Source of the DNA: Acidobacteriota bacterium
GTDB taxonomy: Bacteria; Acidobacteriota; Terriglobia; Bryobacterales; Bryobacteraceae
Length of the DNA stretch: 60,825 bases
Assembly (NCBI GenBank): GCA_026394055.1
Contig: JAPKYZ010000054.1
Coordinates: 1-60,825, forward strand
Reading direction: 5' to 3'
Part shown: positions 50,139 to 59,833 of the stretch, one piece after another
Numbering within the stretch: the stretch's first letter is position 1
How the letters are laid out: every line of letters begins with the position of its first letter
Notes under the pieces: model-generated
Database searches by the model: none
What the model saw: the letters and a program-made list of their open reading frames with translations, nothing else
Told to the model about the DNA's origin: nothing
Made by a program: the position numbers and the translations under genes

Positions 50139-50947
50139 GTATGCCTCGCTGCGCCAGAGTTCGAACTTTGACGGCCACCCGTCTCGCGGCGGTGGCCGTC
50201 TTGGGAACATGCTCGGTGCTTTCCCAGTCGCCTGAGCGAAGCCACGACGGCTCAACGTACCGGCGGCAGAGCGTCTTGGTAGACTCGTCATCTACATTAG
50301 CCTCCCTCCGCAAAGAGGCCCTTCGAGTGCGCGAGGCGTCGCGTGAACAGTTCCCGGTATTACAGCTCCGCTTCTGTTCAGACCTCGCCTTATGTGATCG
50401 AGTCATAAAGCCATCGCACTTCGGCTACGAAGGAGTCGTACTTTTTGCAGAAGCAGAGCGTAGGGCGCGGACAGGGCACCTGTTTGCGGAGGTAATGTTC
50501 ATTGGGACGGATGGTGTACTTAGGGCACGCATGCCCAACGGCGCAGTGGTCCGGGAAACGATTGGCGGGAGAGACCCATTGCTGTTCAGCTTCGATGACC
50601 TGACGCTGGAACTCTGTTGGCTTGATTTCTGGACGCCCATGGGAGTTTCGGCTGAGACTGGCCAGGATGAGGAAGCGGCCCTGTTTGCGATAACCTCAAG
50701 CCCAATCGATCGCGATAAGCTGAGGCATGCCTTGTCGACAATCCAAAGCCGACTGGGACTTCGCTACCTCCATCTAGCGGTAGGCCGACAGCCGTGGTTT
50801 CCGTTTTCTGACCGATTCCCGTTCCTGTTTCCATTTTCTTTAGAGCACAGAATGCCAACGGCCGCCGAGACGGCGGCACTTCCGTCGGCTGAGTGCACCC
50901 TCGGCCTTAGTGGCAGTACTTGTACGGTGTTTAGGGAGTTTCGTTAA
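50135..50947 (+). CDS. secreted protein of unknown function
   Basis: 270 residues from ATG 50135, which overlaps the upstream stop; the frame to 50075 is antisense to nothing useful and is not preferred. An Arg-rich N-terminus and a hydrophobic stretch ending near VLGTCSVLSQ suggest export. The rest (HLFAEVMFIGTDGVLRARM; DDLTLELCWLDFWTP) is beta-rich with several cysteines. Unrecognised; probably works with the coupled upstream protein. Confidence 0.6.
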   Translation: MSMPRCARVRTLTATRLAAVAVLGTCSVLSQSPERSHDGSTYRRQSVLVDSSSTLASLRKEALRVREASREQFPVLQLRFCSDLALCDRVIKPSHFGYEGVVLFAEAERRARTGHLFAEVMFIGTDGVLRARMPNGAVVRETIGGRDPLLFSFDDLTLELCWLDFWTPMGVSAETGQDEEAALFAITSSPIDRDKLRHALSTIQSRLGLRYLHLAVGRQPWFPFSDRFPFLFPFSLEHRMPTAAETAALPSAECTLGLSGSTCTVFREFR

Positions 50948-51063
50948 GTCCAGAGCCAGTTGGGCGGCAATTGGCCGAGATGGTGACCTCGCACACTTGA
51001 GGTCGCCCTTGGCAGGTTCGACCAAGCTTGTCTAAGCGCGGCCATGGGAGGCAAAATGGGGCA

Positions 51064-51924
51064 GTGATACGAGTGGCGATCATCCTGTGTGTTGGCTGGG
51101 CTCTCGCGATGGGGGCCACGTCAGGTGTCGCACTCTATCAAGCGCGGCGGTTTCCAGAGGCGGAACAGGTCCTACGGGCGGCACTTCGCAAACAGCCGCT
51201 GGATCAACAGGCGCGCCTGTTGCTTGCGCGGACGCTGGTTGAGCTGAACCGGGTACCGGAGGCGTTGTCCGAACTCCAGAGGCTGATGGAGGCACGTCCG
51301 TCTCCGGAGTTGGAGATGGAGGCGGGCCGGCTCCTACGACGCCTAGCGGAGCGACGGTTTAGTGACTTGAGCCGCCAAGATGATGGCCAGGCCGCGGTTA
51401 GTGAGATTGCCGGCCGTCGCCTGGAGCGTGAGGGCAACTTCACGGGCGCGCTCGCACGCTATCAGGAGACGCAGGCCCGGGAGCCGGAGCGTCCGGGCAT
51501 CCACTATGCCCTGGGGAGCGTCCATTGGAAGCTGCGCGAGATGGTAGCGGCGGAGGCCCACTTGAGAGCGGAACTGGCGCGGACACCAGGGCATGGGATG
51601 GCGAACTTTCGTCTTGGACAAGTCCTGATAGCCACCGGCCGTGAGCAGGAAGCCGTGGCGCCACTGGAGCGCGCGGCCGGCGGAATGCCTGAGCGACCCG
51701 AAGTGCGCCGGGAGTTGGGAAAGGGCTATCGGAAGGTGGGCCGCACTGCCGATGCGCGGCGGGTGTGGGAGTCCGTGGCTTTGGAACGGCCTAATGATGA
51801 CCAGATTCATTTCCTGTTGGGCGGAATCTACCGCGAAACCGGCGAACGAGACTTGGCGCAACGGGAGTTTGATCTGCACCGAAAGCTATTGGAAGAGCGC
51901 CGTCGCTTGTCAGAACGGCACTAG
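51064..51924 (+). CDS. tetratricopeptide-repeat protein, probably exported
   Basis: 286 residues from GTG 51064; TTG 51028 and GTG 51073 are alternatives. A short hydrophobic N-terminus (ILCVGWALAMGATSG) is followed by about seven TPR units with the A-x-G/Y-L pattern (ARRFPEAEQVLRAALRKQPLDQ; YALGSVHWKLREMVAAEAHL; FLLGGIYRETGERDLAQREF). It is a protein-interaction scaffold. It is convergent with the TPR gene at 51990. Confidence 0.78.
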   Translation: MIRVAIILCVGWALAMGATSGVALYQARRFPEAEQVLRAALRKQPLDQQARLLLARTLVELNRVPEALSELQRLMEARPSPELEMEAGRLLRRLAERRFSDLSRQDDGQAAVSEIAGRRLEREGNFTGALARYQETQAREPERPGIHYALGSVHWKLREMVAAEAHLRAELARTPGHGMANFRLGQVLIATGREQEAVAPLERAAGGMPERPEVRRELGKGYRKVGRTADARRVWESVALERPNDDQIHFLLGGIYRETGERDLAQREFDLHRKLLEERRRLSERH

Positions 51925-51989
51925 CTGTCCCTGTCTTGACCCAGAAACTGGAGCCTGAAGAGCTGCCACAGATGGGAGCCCTGAACCGC

Positions 51990-53027
51990 CTACGGCCTGG
52001 CTTGGCGCCGGAGCCATCGTTGCTGTTCACTTTCCCAGCCGGGCCGGTCATTGGCGGCCGCCAGGGCTGCCAGCAACAGTTCATGACCCGCCAATGAACG
52101 GCCATCAGCTTGAACCGCCAGGCGCGCCGCCGCTATCGCTCCACTGAAGTTGCCGAGCGCCAGATAGGCTTGGCAAAGAGCAAGCGCAGGTTCCTCATTG
52201 CCGGGTAACCAGGCCGAGGCCTTTTCGAGCGGGCCCAGAGCCTGTTCCGGCTGCTTCTCGCGCAGGGCCCAGAGGCCTAAATAGAGATTCGCTTCGGGAG
52301 AGGTAGGATCATTCCGCAGTTCCTGCCGCAGCACTTCGACAGCGGCATCCGCCGCTCCCTCCTTTAGCAACAGGCGCCCGAGGGCGGCCCCAGGGCCGGG
52401 ACGCTGTGGAGCCTTCGCCAGGGAATTGCGAAATGCTTCTACGGCTCCCGCCCGATTGCCTTCACTCTCCATCGCGTAGCCATGAACTTCCTGCCCAGCG
52501 GCCGTGTTGAAAGCCCGGTTGGCCACCCGATTCCAGAGCGCGCTGGCCGTTTCGGCGTACGTTTCGGCGGACAACTGGAGGGCCTGAAGATGACGAGGGT
52601 TTCGGGCCAGAAGCCGCTCAAGCGCCTCCAGCCCAGCCAAGGGCTGTCTGAGGGCCACGCGCGTTGCGCCAAGCCAATAGTCGACATCGTCGCGTCCCGC
52701 AGCCCCTTGTGGGGCCAAGCGATTGGCCTGTTCCAAGGCGGCCAAGGCGAGCGGGAACTGGTTCGTACGGTACTGCGAGATTCCCAGAAACAGGTGTGCG
52801 GTCCAGAGGCTGGGGGATCGTCGAATGGCCTCGTTGAAGGCCGTCATCGCTGGCTCAAACCGATTCTGCAGATACCTGGCGAGGCCTAGCCTCTGCCAGG
52901 TATCGGCTGTCGGTTGCTCGGACACCAGTTGCAACGCTGCCCGCTCCACCGCTGCCAGATCCTCCGGTGGGGGAGGAGGCAACGGTGAAGCGGCGATGAC
53001 TAGTAGTGGGAGCAGTATCAGCGTCAA
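51990..53027 (-). CDS. exported TPR protein behind a TonB-dependent receptor
   Basis: 345 residues. A signal peptide (MTLILLPLLVIAASPL) precedes about eight TPR units (LGLARYLQNRFEPAMTAFNE; LGISQYRTNQFPLALAALEQ; LYLGLWALREKQPEQALGPL). The start overlaps the stop of the TonB-dependent receptor gene by four bases, so they are translated together, and this protein may help receptor function in the periplasm (inference). Confidence 0.82.
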   Translation of the reverse strand: MTLILLPLLVIAASPLPPPPPEDLAAVERAALQLVSEQPTADTWQRLGLARYLQNRFEPAMTAFNEAIRRSPSLWTAHLFLGISQYRTNQFPLALAALEQANRLAPQGAAGRDDVDYWLGATRVALRQPLAGLEALERLLARNPRHLQALQLSAETYAETASALWNRVANRAFNTAAGQEVHGYAMESEGNRAGAVEAFRNSLAKAPQRPGPGAALGRLLLKEGAADAAVEVLRQELRNDPTSPEANLYLGLWALREKQPEQALGPLEKASAWLPGNEEPALALCQAYLALGNFSGAIAAARLAVQADGRSLAGHELLLAALAAANDRPGWESEQQRWLRRQARP

Positions 53028-56000
53028 TAGTACAGCTTCAACCCCATTTGAATGGAACGCTGCTGGTTCTGTGTTCCGGTGCTGCGGCCAAAGTTTGCTG
53101 TACCAAATGAGCCACCCGGATTGCTGAAGTTCACGTTGTTGAACAGGTTAAAGAACTCCGCCCGGTATTGGATCCGGAAGCGCTCGGAAATCTCAAAATT
53201 CTTGAACATCCCAATGTCGAAGTTCTTGAAGCCTGGTCCGCGAAGCACGTTGCGGCCCAGGTTACCGAACTGGTAGGCAGGTGCGGCGGCAAAAGCGGCC
53301 GGATTAAAGTAGAGGCCACCGGGCCCAAAGGACTTGTTCCATCCATCCGGGTAAGGATTGCCCACCACGTTCGGCCGCTGGAACGTACCGCGGGCACCGA
53401 TGTTCGCGTTGTCAAACGGGAGGGTGATGTTGAACGGGCGGCCGGTCTCTAGCGTCCAGATTCCGGTGGTTTGCCATCCGCCCAACAGCCAGCGTGCCGC
53501 CGATTTCATGTTGGCTCCCGGCAGGCCATAGCTGTAGCCGGTATTGAACACGTGCGTTTGGTCAAAGCCCGAAGGAGCCATGTCGGCGCGGATGTTCTGG
53601 TTGTTCTGCGGCGACGTGCCGCCGAACTCCGAGCTTAAGTCGATGCTCTTCTGGTATGCGTAGGACGCAATGTAGGTAAGGCCCTTGGAGAGCCGCTGTT
53701 CCGCCTTGGCTGTCAGGGCGTGATACCGGGATGACCCGATCGTCTTCAGCTCACTGAAAGATCCGGCCTGCGGCCACGGGCGCCGCGGGTTGGGGTCGCC
53801 AGGCCCAGGTGTCGGATCGTTGGTGCTTAGGAAGCTGGAAAGATTGGTGCCCTTGGCGCCCTGATAGTTGACGTCCAACAGCAGGGTTTGAGTTAGCTGA
53901 TGTTCGACGCCCAGATTCCAGTTCTGCATATAAGGCGTTTGCAGATCACGGGCAATCGTATGCTGGGCGGAAGGAGCAACTTTGGACGGATCAAAAGAGC
54001 CGAAGAACTGGTCGGCCCTGGTCGGTGTAGCCCCCGCAATATTGATGCCGGTTAGGTTGTCGGAGAGCGAGTACGGCCAATTGCCGCGGCCGGTCGACCA
54101 CTCCCAACCCGCGGGCGGATTGAAAAAGATGCCGTAGGCACTGCGGATCACCGTGCGCGGCATGAGCCGGTAGGCAAACCCGATGCGAGGAGCAAAGTTA
54201 GCGTACTGCGGGCTCGCGATCGTGTCACGAATATTGGCCGCAGCGCCAGTAATAGGGTTCTTGCTGGTCCAGTAGAAGTTTCCGCCAATCGAATCGAATC
54301 CGCCCATGCGGCCCCGCCGGTGGTGGGGCCATTCGTTGTACTCCCACCGCAGGCCGATATTGACGGTCAGCTTGCTGGTGAGGCGAATGTCGTCCTGCAC
54401 CCACAGATGGTGCAGCTTCTGGCCAACATCCAGATCGGCCTCCCCGGTGATGCGGCCGCCGCCATTGTTGAGGCCCAGCAGGAAGCTAGCAAACGGATGG
54501 CCGGTGGACGCCACATTCTGCGGGTCGGAGGTGGCCACGTTATTGAAGTCAAAATTCAAGAACACGGAATCGTGGATGATGCGCAGTTGCGTGTAGTCAT
54601 AGCCAAAGGCCAGTGTTTGCTTACCCATCACCTTGGTCAGCGCAATCGAGCCCTGATAGGTAAAGTCTGGGCCGTTCACCAGGTTCCCATTGCCGGGTCC
54701 GGTGACGTTGGTAATGTTGAAGTTCACCGGGAAATCGAAGTCGCGGAAGTTTGTGGGGACGTTCTGTAGGCCGTTCTGGCGGTACGTATCGATGAACTTA
54801 TGGATGGGGCCTTGGCCCAGGTTGGCACGCAGATAACCAACCCGGAAATCCAGCACCGTGGTGGGGTTAAAGATGTGCGTGTCACTAAGCGTGACACCCA
54901 GGTACTTATTGAAGGTGGACTGGTTGGCGTTCGGAAGGTTCTGCGGTGCCGACTGAAAGGCGTCGGTCCACGAGAGCCGGCCGAAGAAATTGTTCTTGTC
55001 TGAAAACTTATGGTCGACCCGGGTGTGCGTCTGGTTGTCATCACGCACCTGATTGGTGGAATTGATGAAGTTGCTATTGTTGACGCCCGGATTCAGCGAC
55101 AGCGTGTTGGGGAACCACAGGCCCATATATGCCTTCACATAAGCTGGGGCCCGGGAGAGCGGAATCTGATTATTGGAAAAGGCGTCGCGCGTATACACGG
55201 GCTGGCCCTGAGCATTGGTGCCGGTGCGCCTCTCGCTGTAAGGGTCAAACAGGGGCGGCAGTGGCGTGCGGCCATCGAGATTGCGCGAAAGGTCGCCGCT
55301 CTTCCAAGCCTCATTCGGGATGGTGCCCAACTGCGTGACGCCCCGGCGCTGCTTGAAAGCCTCATAGTTGAAGAAGAAAAACGTGCGGTTCTTGCCTTCG
55401 TACACTTTCGGTACGGACAGGGGTCCGCCGACAGTAAAGCCGAACTGGTTGAACTTGAACGGCGGGCGGCGGGCGGCAAAATAGTCGCGCGAATCCAATT
55501 CGGAGTTGCGGAGGAACTCATACGCCGTCACGTGATACTCGTTGGTGCCCGAGCGGATGGATACGGCAATATTGGCGCCGGCGGCAGCTCCGAACCGGGC
55601 CGACATGTTGGTTTGGATCTTGAATTCCGAGATCGCGTCGATAGACGGCGCGATAGCGGCAGTCTTAAAGAACGTGCCGTTGTTGTACGTACCATCCAGC
55701 GTGTAGTTGGAATTGTCGCTCCGGCTGCCAGTCACCGAAAAGGTGGTGGAGTTCAAGGTGGGCCCGCCACCGTTTGTGCCCCGCGTGGCACCGGGCGTAA
55801 GCCGGATTAAATTGTTAAAGTTCCGTCCATTAAGGGGTAATTCCACTACTTTAGAGTTGTCGATCGTGGTGGAGATGACGCCCTCAGTGGCTTTCAACTG
55901 TTCGCCTTCGGCTTCCACGCGGATCGTTTCACTAACCTGCCCCACACTCAGCCGGAAAGCCAACGAAATGGCGCCCGCTACTTCCAGCTTCAACTTGTCC

Positions 56001-56317
56001 TGGACCTGCTTATTGAAATTGGGTGCCGTCACTTCCACGCTATAGACCCCAGGAATGAGTGAAAGCGCCTGAAAAAAGCCATCATTGTTGGTGGAGACCT
56101 CGCGCGGAACTCCGGTCTGGCTATTGAGAACCGTCACCTTGGCTCCCGGCACGGCAGCGCCGGATGGATCAGTGACGTTGCCGACAATCGATCCGAGTGT
56201 GGTGCCTTGCCCGAATGCGTTTAGGGCCGCCACGGCAAAGGCGCAGAGCAGAATGAGGCTACGTAGCATCAAGAATCTCCTGGAAGAAGTCAGAGGCCTG
56301 CGCACTGAAAGTATCAA
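53024..56317 (-). CDS. Oar-like TonB-dependent receptor with carboxypeptidase-regulatory-like domain
   Basis: 1097 residues. After a signal peptide (LILLCAFAVAALNAFG) comes the Ig-like carboxypeptidase-regulatory domain (GNVTDPSGAAVPGAKVTVLN, residues about 45-125), the plug (VVELPLNGRNFNNLIRLTPG, GTNEYHVTAYEFLRN) and a large beta-barrel ending in YRAEFFNLFNNVNFSNPGG and a short final strand with terminal tyrosines (LKLYY). The family is greatly expanded in Acidobacteriota and is taken to import polymers or other bulky nutrients. Substrate unknown. Confidence 0.93.
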   Translation of the reverse strand: MILSVRRPLTSSRRFLMLRSLILLCAFAVAALNAFGQGTTLGSIVGNVTDPSGAAVPGAKVTVLNSQTGVPREVSTNNDGFFQALSLIPGVYSVEVTAPNFNKQVQDKLKLEVAGAISLAFRLSVGQVSETIRVEAEGEQLKATEGVISTTIDNSKVVELPLNGRNFNNLIRLTPGATRGTNGGGPTLNSTTFSVTGSRSDNSNYTLDGTYNNGTFFKTAAIAPSIDAISEFKIQTNMSARFGAAAGANIAVSIRSGTNEYHVTAYEFLRNSELDSRDYFAARRPPFKFNQFGFTVGGPLSVPKVYEGKNRTFFFFNYEAFKQRRGVTQLGTIPNEAWKSGDLSRNLDGRTPLPPLFDPYSERRTGTNAQGQPVYTRDAFSNNQIPLSRAPAYVKAYMGLWFPNTLSLNPGVNNSNFINSTNQVRDDNQTHTRVDHKFSDKNNFFGRLSWTDAFQSAPQNLPNANQSTFNKYLGVTLSDTHIFNPTTVLDFRVGYLRANLGQGPIHKFIDTYRQNGLQNVPTNFRDFDFPVNFNITNVTGPGNGNLVNGPDFTYQGSIALTKVMGKQTLAFGYDYTQLRIIHDSVFLNFDFNNVATSDPQNVASTGHPFASFLLGLNNGGGRITGEADLDVGQKLHHLWVQDDIRLTSKLTVNIGLRWEYNEWPHHRRGRMGGFDSIGGNFYWTSKNPITGAAANIRDTIASPQYANFAPRIGFAYRLMPRTVIRSAYGIFFNPPAGWEWSTGRGNWPYSLSDNLTGINIAGATPTRADQFFGSFDPSKVAPSAQHTIARDLQTPYMQNWNLGVEHQLTQTLLLDVNYQGAKGTNLSSFLSTNDPTPGPGDPNPRRPWPQAGSFSELKTIGSSRYHALTAKAEQRLSKGLTYIASYAYQKSIDLSSEFGGTSPQNNQNIRADMAPSGFDQTHVFNTGYSYGLPGANMKSAARWLLGGWQTTGIWTLETGRPFNITLPFDNANIGARGTFQRPNVVGNPYPDGWNKSFGPGGLYFNPAAFAAAPAYQFGNLGRNVLRGPGFKNFDIGMFKNFEISERFRIQYRAEFFNLFNNVNFSNPGGSFGTANFGRSTGTQNQQRSIQMGLKLYY

Positions 56318-56361
56318 CCCTTTTTCAGAAAAGCAATACCAATGTAAAGTTTATTTAAGCG

Positions 56362-58014
56362 CTATTCCGGCTCGCGCAGGCGATGCTCGCGACCGGCGGC
56401 CAGCTTCGGATGCTGGCTGCGTGCGCCACTCGGCCAGCTGATTTCGACGTCGGCCTCCCGGGCATTTCCCAGCCCGAAATGCAATCGGGGGTCGTGGCTG
56501 GATAGGTAGCTCTCACCCGCCCGTGGGGAGGCCGATTGCGTCATGCCACCGGCCGTCACCCTTACCCGCGCACCCACTCCGGCGCGATTGCTCTTCACGC
56601 CTTCCAGCGTCAAGCGCAACCATTGTGCGCCGTCCGCCGGCCCCGCGCCATCATTGCGCAGGAACACGGGGGGTGAGTCCATCGCTGAGATCACCAGGTC
56701 GAGATCTCCATCATTGTCGAAGTCAGCATAGGCGCCGCCGCGCGCGGAAACCGGCTTGAGCGCCTTGAACCCGGCGGCGGCTGACCCATCGGCAAACTTG
56801 CCGTTACCGAGGTTCCGCAACAGTTGAAGCGGTTGGCGGTAGGTCTCACGGATCCGGCCATCCACTTCCGGGTAGACGTGCCCATTGGCGCAGAAAAGGT
56901 CCAGGTGACCATCGTTGTCGTAGTCAAGAAAAGCCGTTGCCCAGCCCAGGTAAGGCACCGTCGGCTCGCCCACCCCCGCCGGGAAGGAGACGTCGGTGAA
57001 AAATCCGGCGCCGTCATTGTGAAACAGGACGTAGTTGTCGCCCGCAAAGGTGGTGACAAACACATCCATCCAGCCGTCGTGGTCATAGTCCCCGACCGCG
57101 ACGCCCATGCTGGACATCTCCTTGCCGTCAGCCGAATAGGCTAATCCGCTGGTCGTGCCCGCTTCCTCAAATGTGCCGTCGCGCTTGTTCCGGTAATAGT
57201 AATTCGGGTTGGAGTCATTGCCGACAAACAGGTCCGGCCAACCGTCATTGTTAAAGTCCTCCCACACCGCCTGGAAACCAAAGTAGAGCTTGCGGTCGGC
57301 CATTCCGGCGATCGCCGTGACGTCGGTGAAGGTGCCGTCACCATTGTTGCGATAGAGCGTATCCGGGGCACCCCGGTATCCGAGCGGGCCGCACGCATGC
57401 ACGGAGACGCCGCGATACTCGCACGTCTTGAACTCGGGGGACTGCACATTGAACTCCAGGTAACCGGGGACGAACAAATCCAGGTCACCGTCCCGGTCAT
57501 AGTCGGCAAAGGCCGCGCCCGCGTGCCAGATGTTGCCTCCCGCCACACCCGCCCGCACCGTAACGTCCGTAAATGTGCCATCGCCGCGGTTGCGGTAGAG
57601 AATGTTTGGTCCAACGTTGGTCACTAGCAGGTCGACATGCCCATCGTTGTCGTAGTCGGCGGCGACGCAACCGAAACCCCAGCCTCGACCAGAGACTCCG
57701 GCCTTGGCGGTCACGTCAGCGAAGGTGCCATTGCGAAGATTGCGGTAGAGATGATTGGTTTGTTTGGCGGCCACTTTGCCTTGTATCTGGTCAAGTGTCG
57801 AGCCATTTACGAGATACAGGTCCAGGTAGCCATCCTGGTCATAGTCCAGCCAGCAAGCTCCACTACCATTCACTTCGAGGACGAATCGCTTGGGTGTGCC
57901 GCCGGAGATGATGACGTCGCGCAAACCAGCAATGGCCGCAACATCACGAAAGACCCTCGTGGCCGGGGACTGGGCCATTAACAACAGGCTCACCGTCACC
58001 AAGGCGAACCTCAA
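56362..58014 (-). CDS. CRTAC1-family FG-GAP/UnbV repeat protein, secreted
   Basis: 550 residues with a signal peptide (MRFALVTVSLLLMAQS). Many FG-GAP/VCBS repeats of the calcium-binding DYDNDGHVDLLVTNVG kind (at least seven) form a propeller, and the C-terminal 100 residues are an ASPIC/UnbV domain (GARVRVTAGGMTQSASP, LHFGLGNAREADVEISWPSG). CRTAC1 proteins are usually surface or extracellular. Start overlaps the stop of the TPR gene upstream by four bases. Confidence 0.92.
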   Translation of the reverse strand: MRFALVTVSLLLMAQSPATRVFRDVAAIAGLRDVIISGGTPKRFVLEVNGSGACWLDYDQDGYLDLYLVNGSTLDQIQGKVAAKQTNHLYRNLRNGTFADVTAKAGVSGRGWGFGCVAADYDNDGHVDLLVTNVGPNILYRNRGDGTFTDVTVRAGVAGGNIWHAGAAFADYDRDGDLDLFVPGYLEFNVQSPEFKTCEYRGVSVHACGPLGYRGAPDTLYRNNGDGTFTDVTAIAGMADRKLYFGFQAVWEDFNNDGWPDLFVGNDSNPNYYYRNKRDGTFEEAGTTSGLAYSADGKEMSSMGVAVGDYDHDGWMDVFVTTFAGDNYVLFHNDGAGFFTDVSFPAGVGEPTVPYLGWATAFLDYDNDGHLDLFCANGHVYPEVDGRIRETYRQPLQLLRNLGNGKFADGSAAAGFKALKPVSARGGAYADFDNDGDLDLVISAMDSPPVFLRNDGAGPADGAQWLRLTLEGVKSNRAGVGARVRVTAGGMTQSASPRAGESYLSSHDPRLHFGLGNAREADVEISWPSGARSQHPKLAAGREHRLREPE

Positions 58015-59636
58015 GGCTGGCCGCCCTCTCTCAGCCGCTGGACAGCCTCCGCTTCGCGTTCCGCCCTCTCCGCCAATCCCAGACGCGCATACACCCGCGA
58101 CAATTCGAGCCGCAGCGCGGACGCCGATGCGTGCTCAGGCAGCCCACCTTCCAACATCTTGCGAGCCTCCTCGAGGTGCTGGAGCGCGAGGAGGCTACGG
58201 GCCGAGCCCAGGCGCGCAGCCAGCGTAGTAGACCGATACCGCAGTGCCGGCCGGTACGCATCCAAGGCCGCCCCGTGCTCGCCGCCCCGCTGCAGCGTAT
58301 CGGCCAATCCCAAGGCGGCCTCCGGCTGACCCGGCTCCAGTTCCAACACCCGGACAAAGACCAGCCGCGCCTGATCATACCGTCCAGCCCGAGCCAATTG
58401 CTGCGCCAAGGCCATGTGGGCGGTGGCCAATTCCGGGAAGCGGCGGACAACTTGCCGCGCCGCTTCCACCGCAGGCTCCGTTTGGCCAGACGCATCAAGT
58501 GCCTCTACCAGCATCAATGCACCGGACGGGTCGGCGGTGGCGGCGGCTCCCGAATCGCGCAACAACTTCACCGCTTCCGCTGCCCTGCCCGTGCGCAAAT
58601 AAGTCGTGGCGAGAAGAGCGGCCACACGAGAATTAGACGGATCAAGACGGCGGGCGGCTTCAAGCGGGGCCCGCGCTTCCGCATAGTGTTGGGTCATCAC
58701 GGCCGCCAGGCCAAGGGTCAACTGGGCTTCCGGCGACTGTGGCAGCAGTTCCACCGCCCGAGCCAGTGGTGTCAGAGCATCGGCGGCGCGACTAGAGCGC
58801 ACCAGCGCCAAGCCCAGGTTGAACTGCGCGGCGAAGAGCGCCGGATCGCGCTTCGACGCCTGCTGAAAGGCCTCGATGGCATCTTGGGTCAACCCGGCCT
58901 TGGCCCACACCAGCCCCAGCGCCACCAGAGCCGTAGGATCCGTTTCCGGTCGAGCCAGAAGCCGGCGGCCCAATTCCGCAGCTTGTACCAGCTTCCCTTT
59001 CTGCACGTCGCCTGAAAGCTGCATCAGCAATTCCACGTCGGCCGCGCTGGCGCTCTTGAGCCGGGCTGCGGTCGCCAGTGCCTCGCGCGCCAACTCCTGT
59101 TGGCCTAACTGCTGGCGCAAGCGGCCGAGCCGGTAGTAAAGAGCGCCATCCCACGCTGTCTGCCGGATCGCCAAGGCGAGAGCATCGATGGCCCGGCCAG
59201 CCTGCCCGCTGCCTTGATAGGCCGCCGCCAACTGGGCCGCTGCATCATGAACTGCTTCGCCCGAAGCGACCACGGGCTCGAGCCACGTCACCGCCTCCGC
59301 CGCACGGTTCTCCAGTAGGGAAATGCGGCCGAGAAAGTAGCGTGAATGGTAGGCTGGCGGTGCACTGCGAACAATCTGGGAGAACTGTTGTCGGGCCGCT
59401 ACAAGATTCCGCCGGCGGTACTGCACGTACCCCAACCGGAAGGCCACTTCGGTGTCCGGTTTCTGCTTGATCAGCTGTTGGAGCACCTGCTCGGCTTCCG
59501 GCAATCGCTCCTGTTCGATCAGCACTTCGGCCGCCGCCAAGCTCGCGGGTGCTTGAGCTCGCAAAGTCACGCTAAGGGCAACCATCACCCAGGAACTCCG
59601 CGACGTTCGCCTCGCCAGACGCTGCCACATACGCAC
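58011..59636 (-). CDS. large exported TPR protein
   Basis: 541 residues. A basic N-terminus with a hydrophobic segment (SSWVMVALSVTLRAQA) is followed by TPR units through the whole length (FRLGYVQYRRRNLVAARQQF; LGLVWAKAGLTQDAIEAFQQ; LALAQQLARAGRYDQARLVF). It is the first gene of the TPR-CRTAC1-receptor-TPR series. CRTAC1 and TPR genes are often neighbours in Acidobacteriota. The 197-base gap to 59834 holds the divergent promoters. Confidence 0.85.
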   Translation of the reverse strand: MRMWQRLARRTSRSSWVMVALSVTLRAQAPASLAAAEVLIEQERLPEAEQVLQQLIKQKPDTEVAFRLGYVQYRRRNLVAARQQFSQIVRSAPPAYHSRYFLGRISLLENRAAEAVTWLEPVVASGEAVHDAAAQLAAAYQGSGQAGRAIDALALAIRQTAWDGALYYRLGRLRQQLGQQELAREALATAARLKSASAADVELLMQLSGDVQKGKLVQAAELGRRLLARPETDPTALVALGLVWAKAGLTQDAIEAFQQASKRDPALFAAQFNLGLALVRSSRAADALTPLARAVELLPQSPEAQLTLGLAAVMTQHYAEARAPLEAARRLDPSNSRVAALLATTYLRTGRAAEAVKLLRDSGAAATADPSGALMLVEALDASGQTEPAVEAARQVVRRFPELATAHMALAQQLARAGRYDQARLVFVRVLELEPGQPEAALGLADTLQRGGEHGAALDAYRPALRYRSTTLAARLGSARSLLALQHLEEARKMLEGGLPEHASASALRLELSRVYARLGLAERAEREAEAVQRLREGGQP

Positions 59637-59833
59637 TCAGCTTATATCAACATCGCCGCTGGGCAATGATCCTTCAGGGACGCGCGTAACACCCATCCGC
59701 AAGCCCGGCTTCCCCGCCCGGGTTGGCGCAAACCTCCGGGAGGCGCGCCGAGGGTGCCGAACTCCTGTAAAGATGGGGGGAGCTTGGGTCCCGCGCCCAG
59801 CTTCGCTACTCTGAAATACGAGGTCACAGAGAC

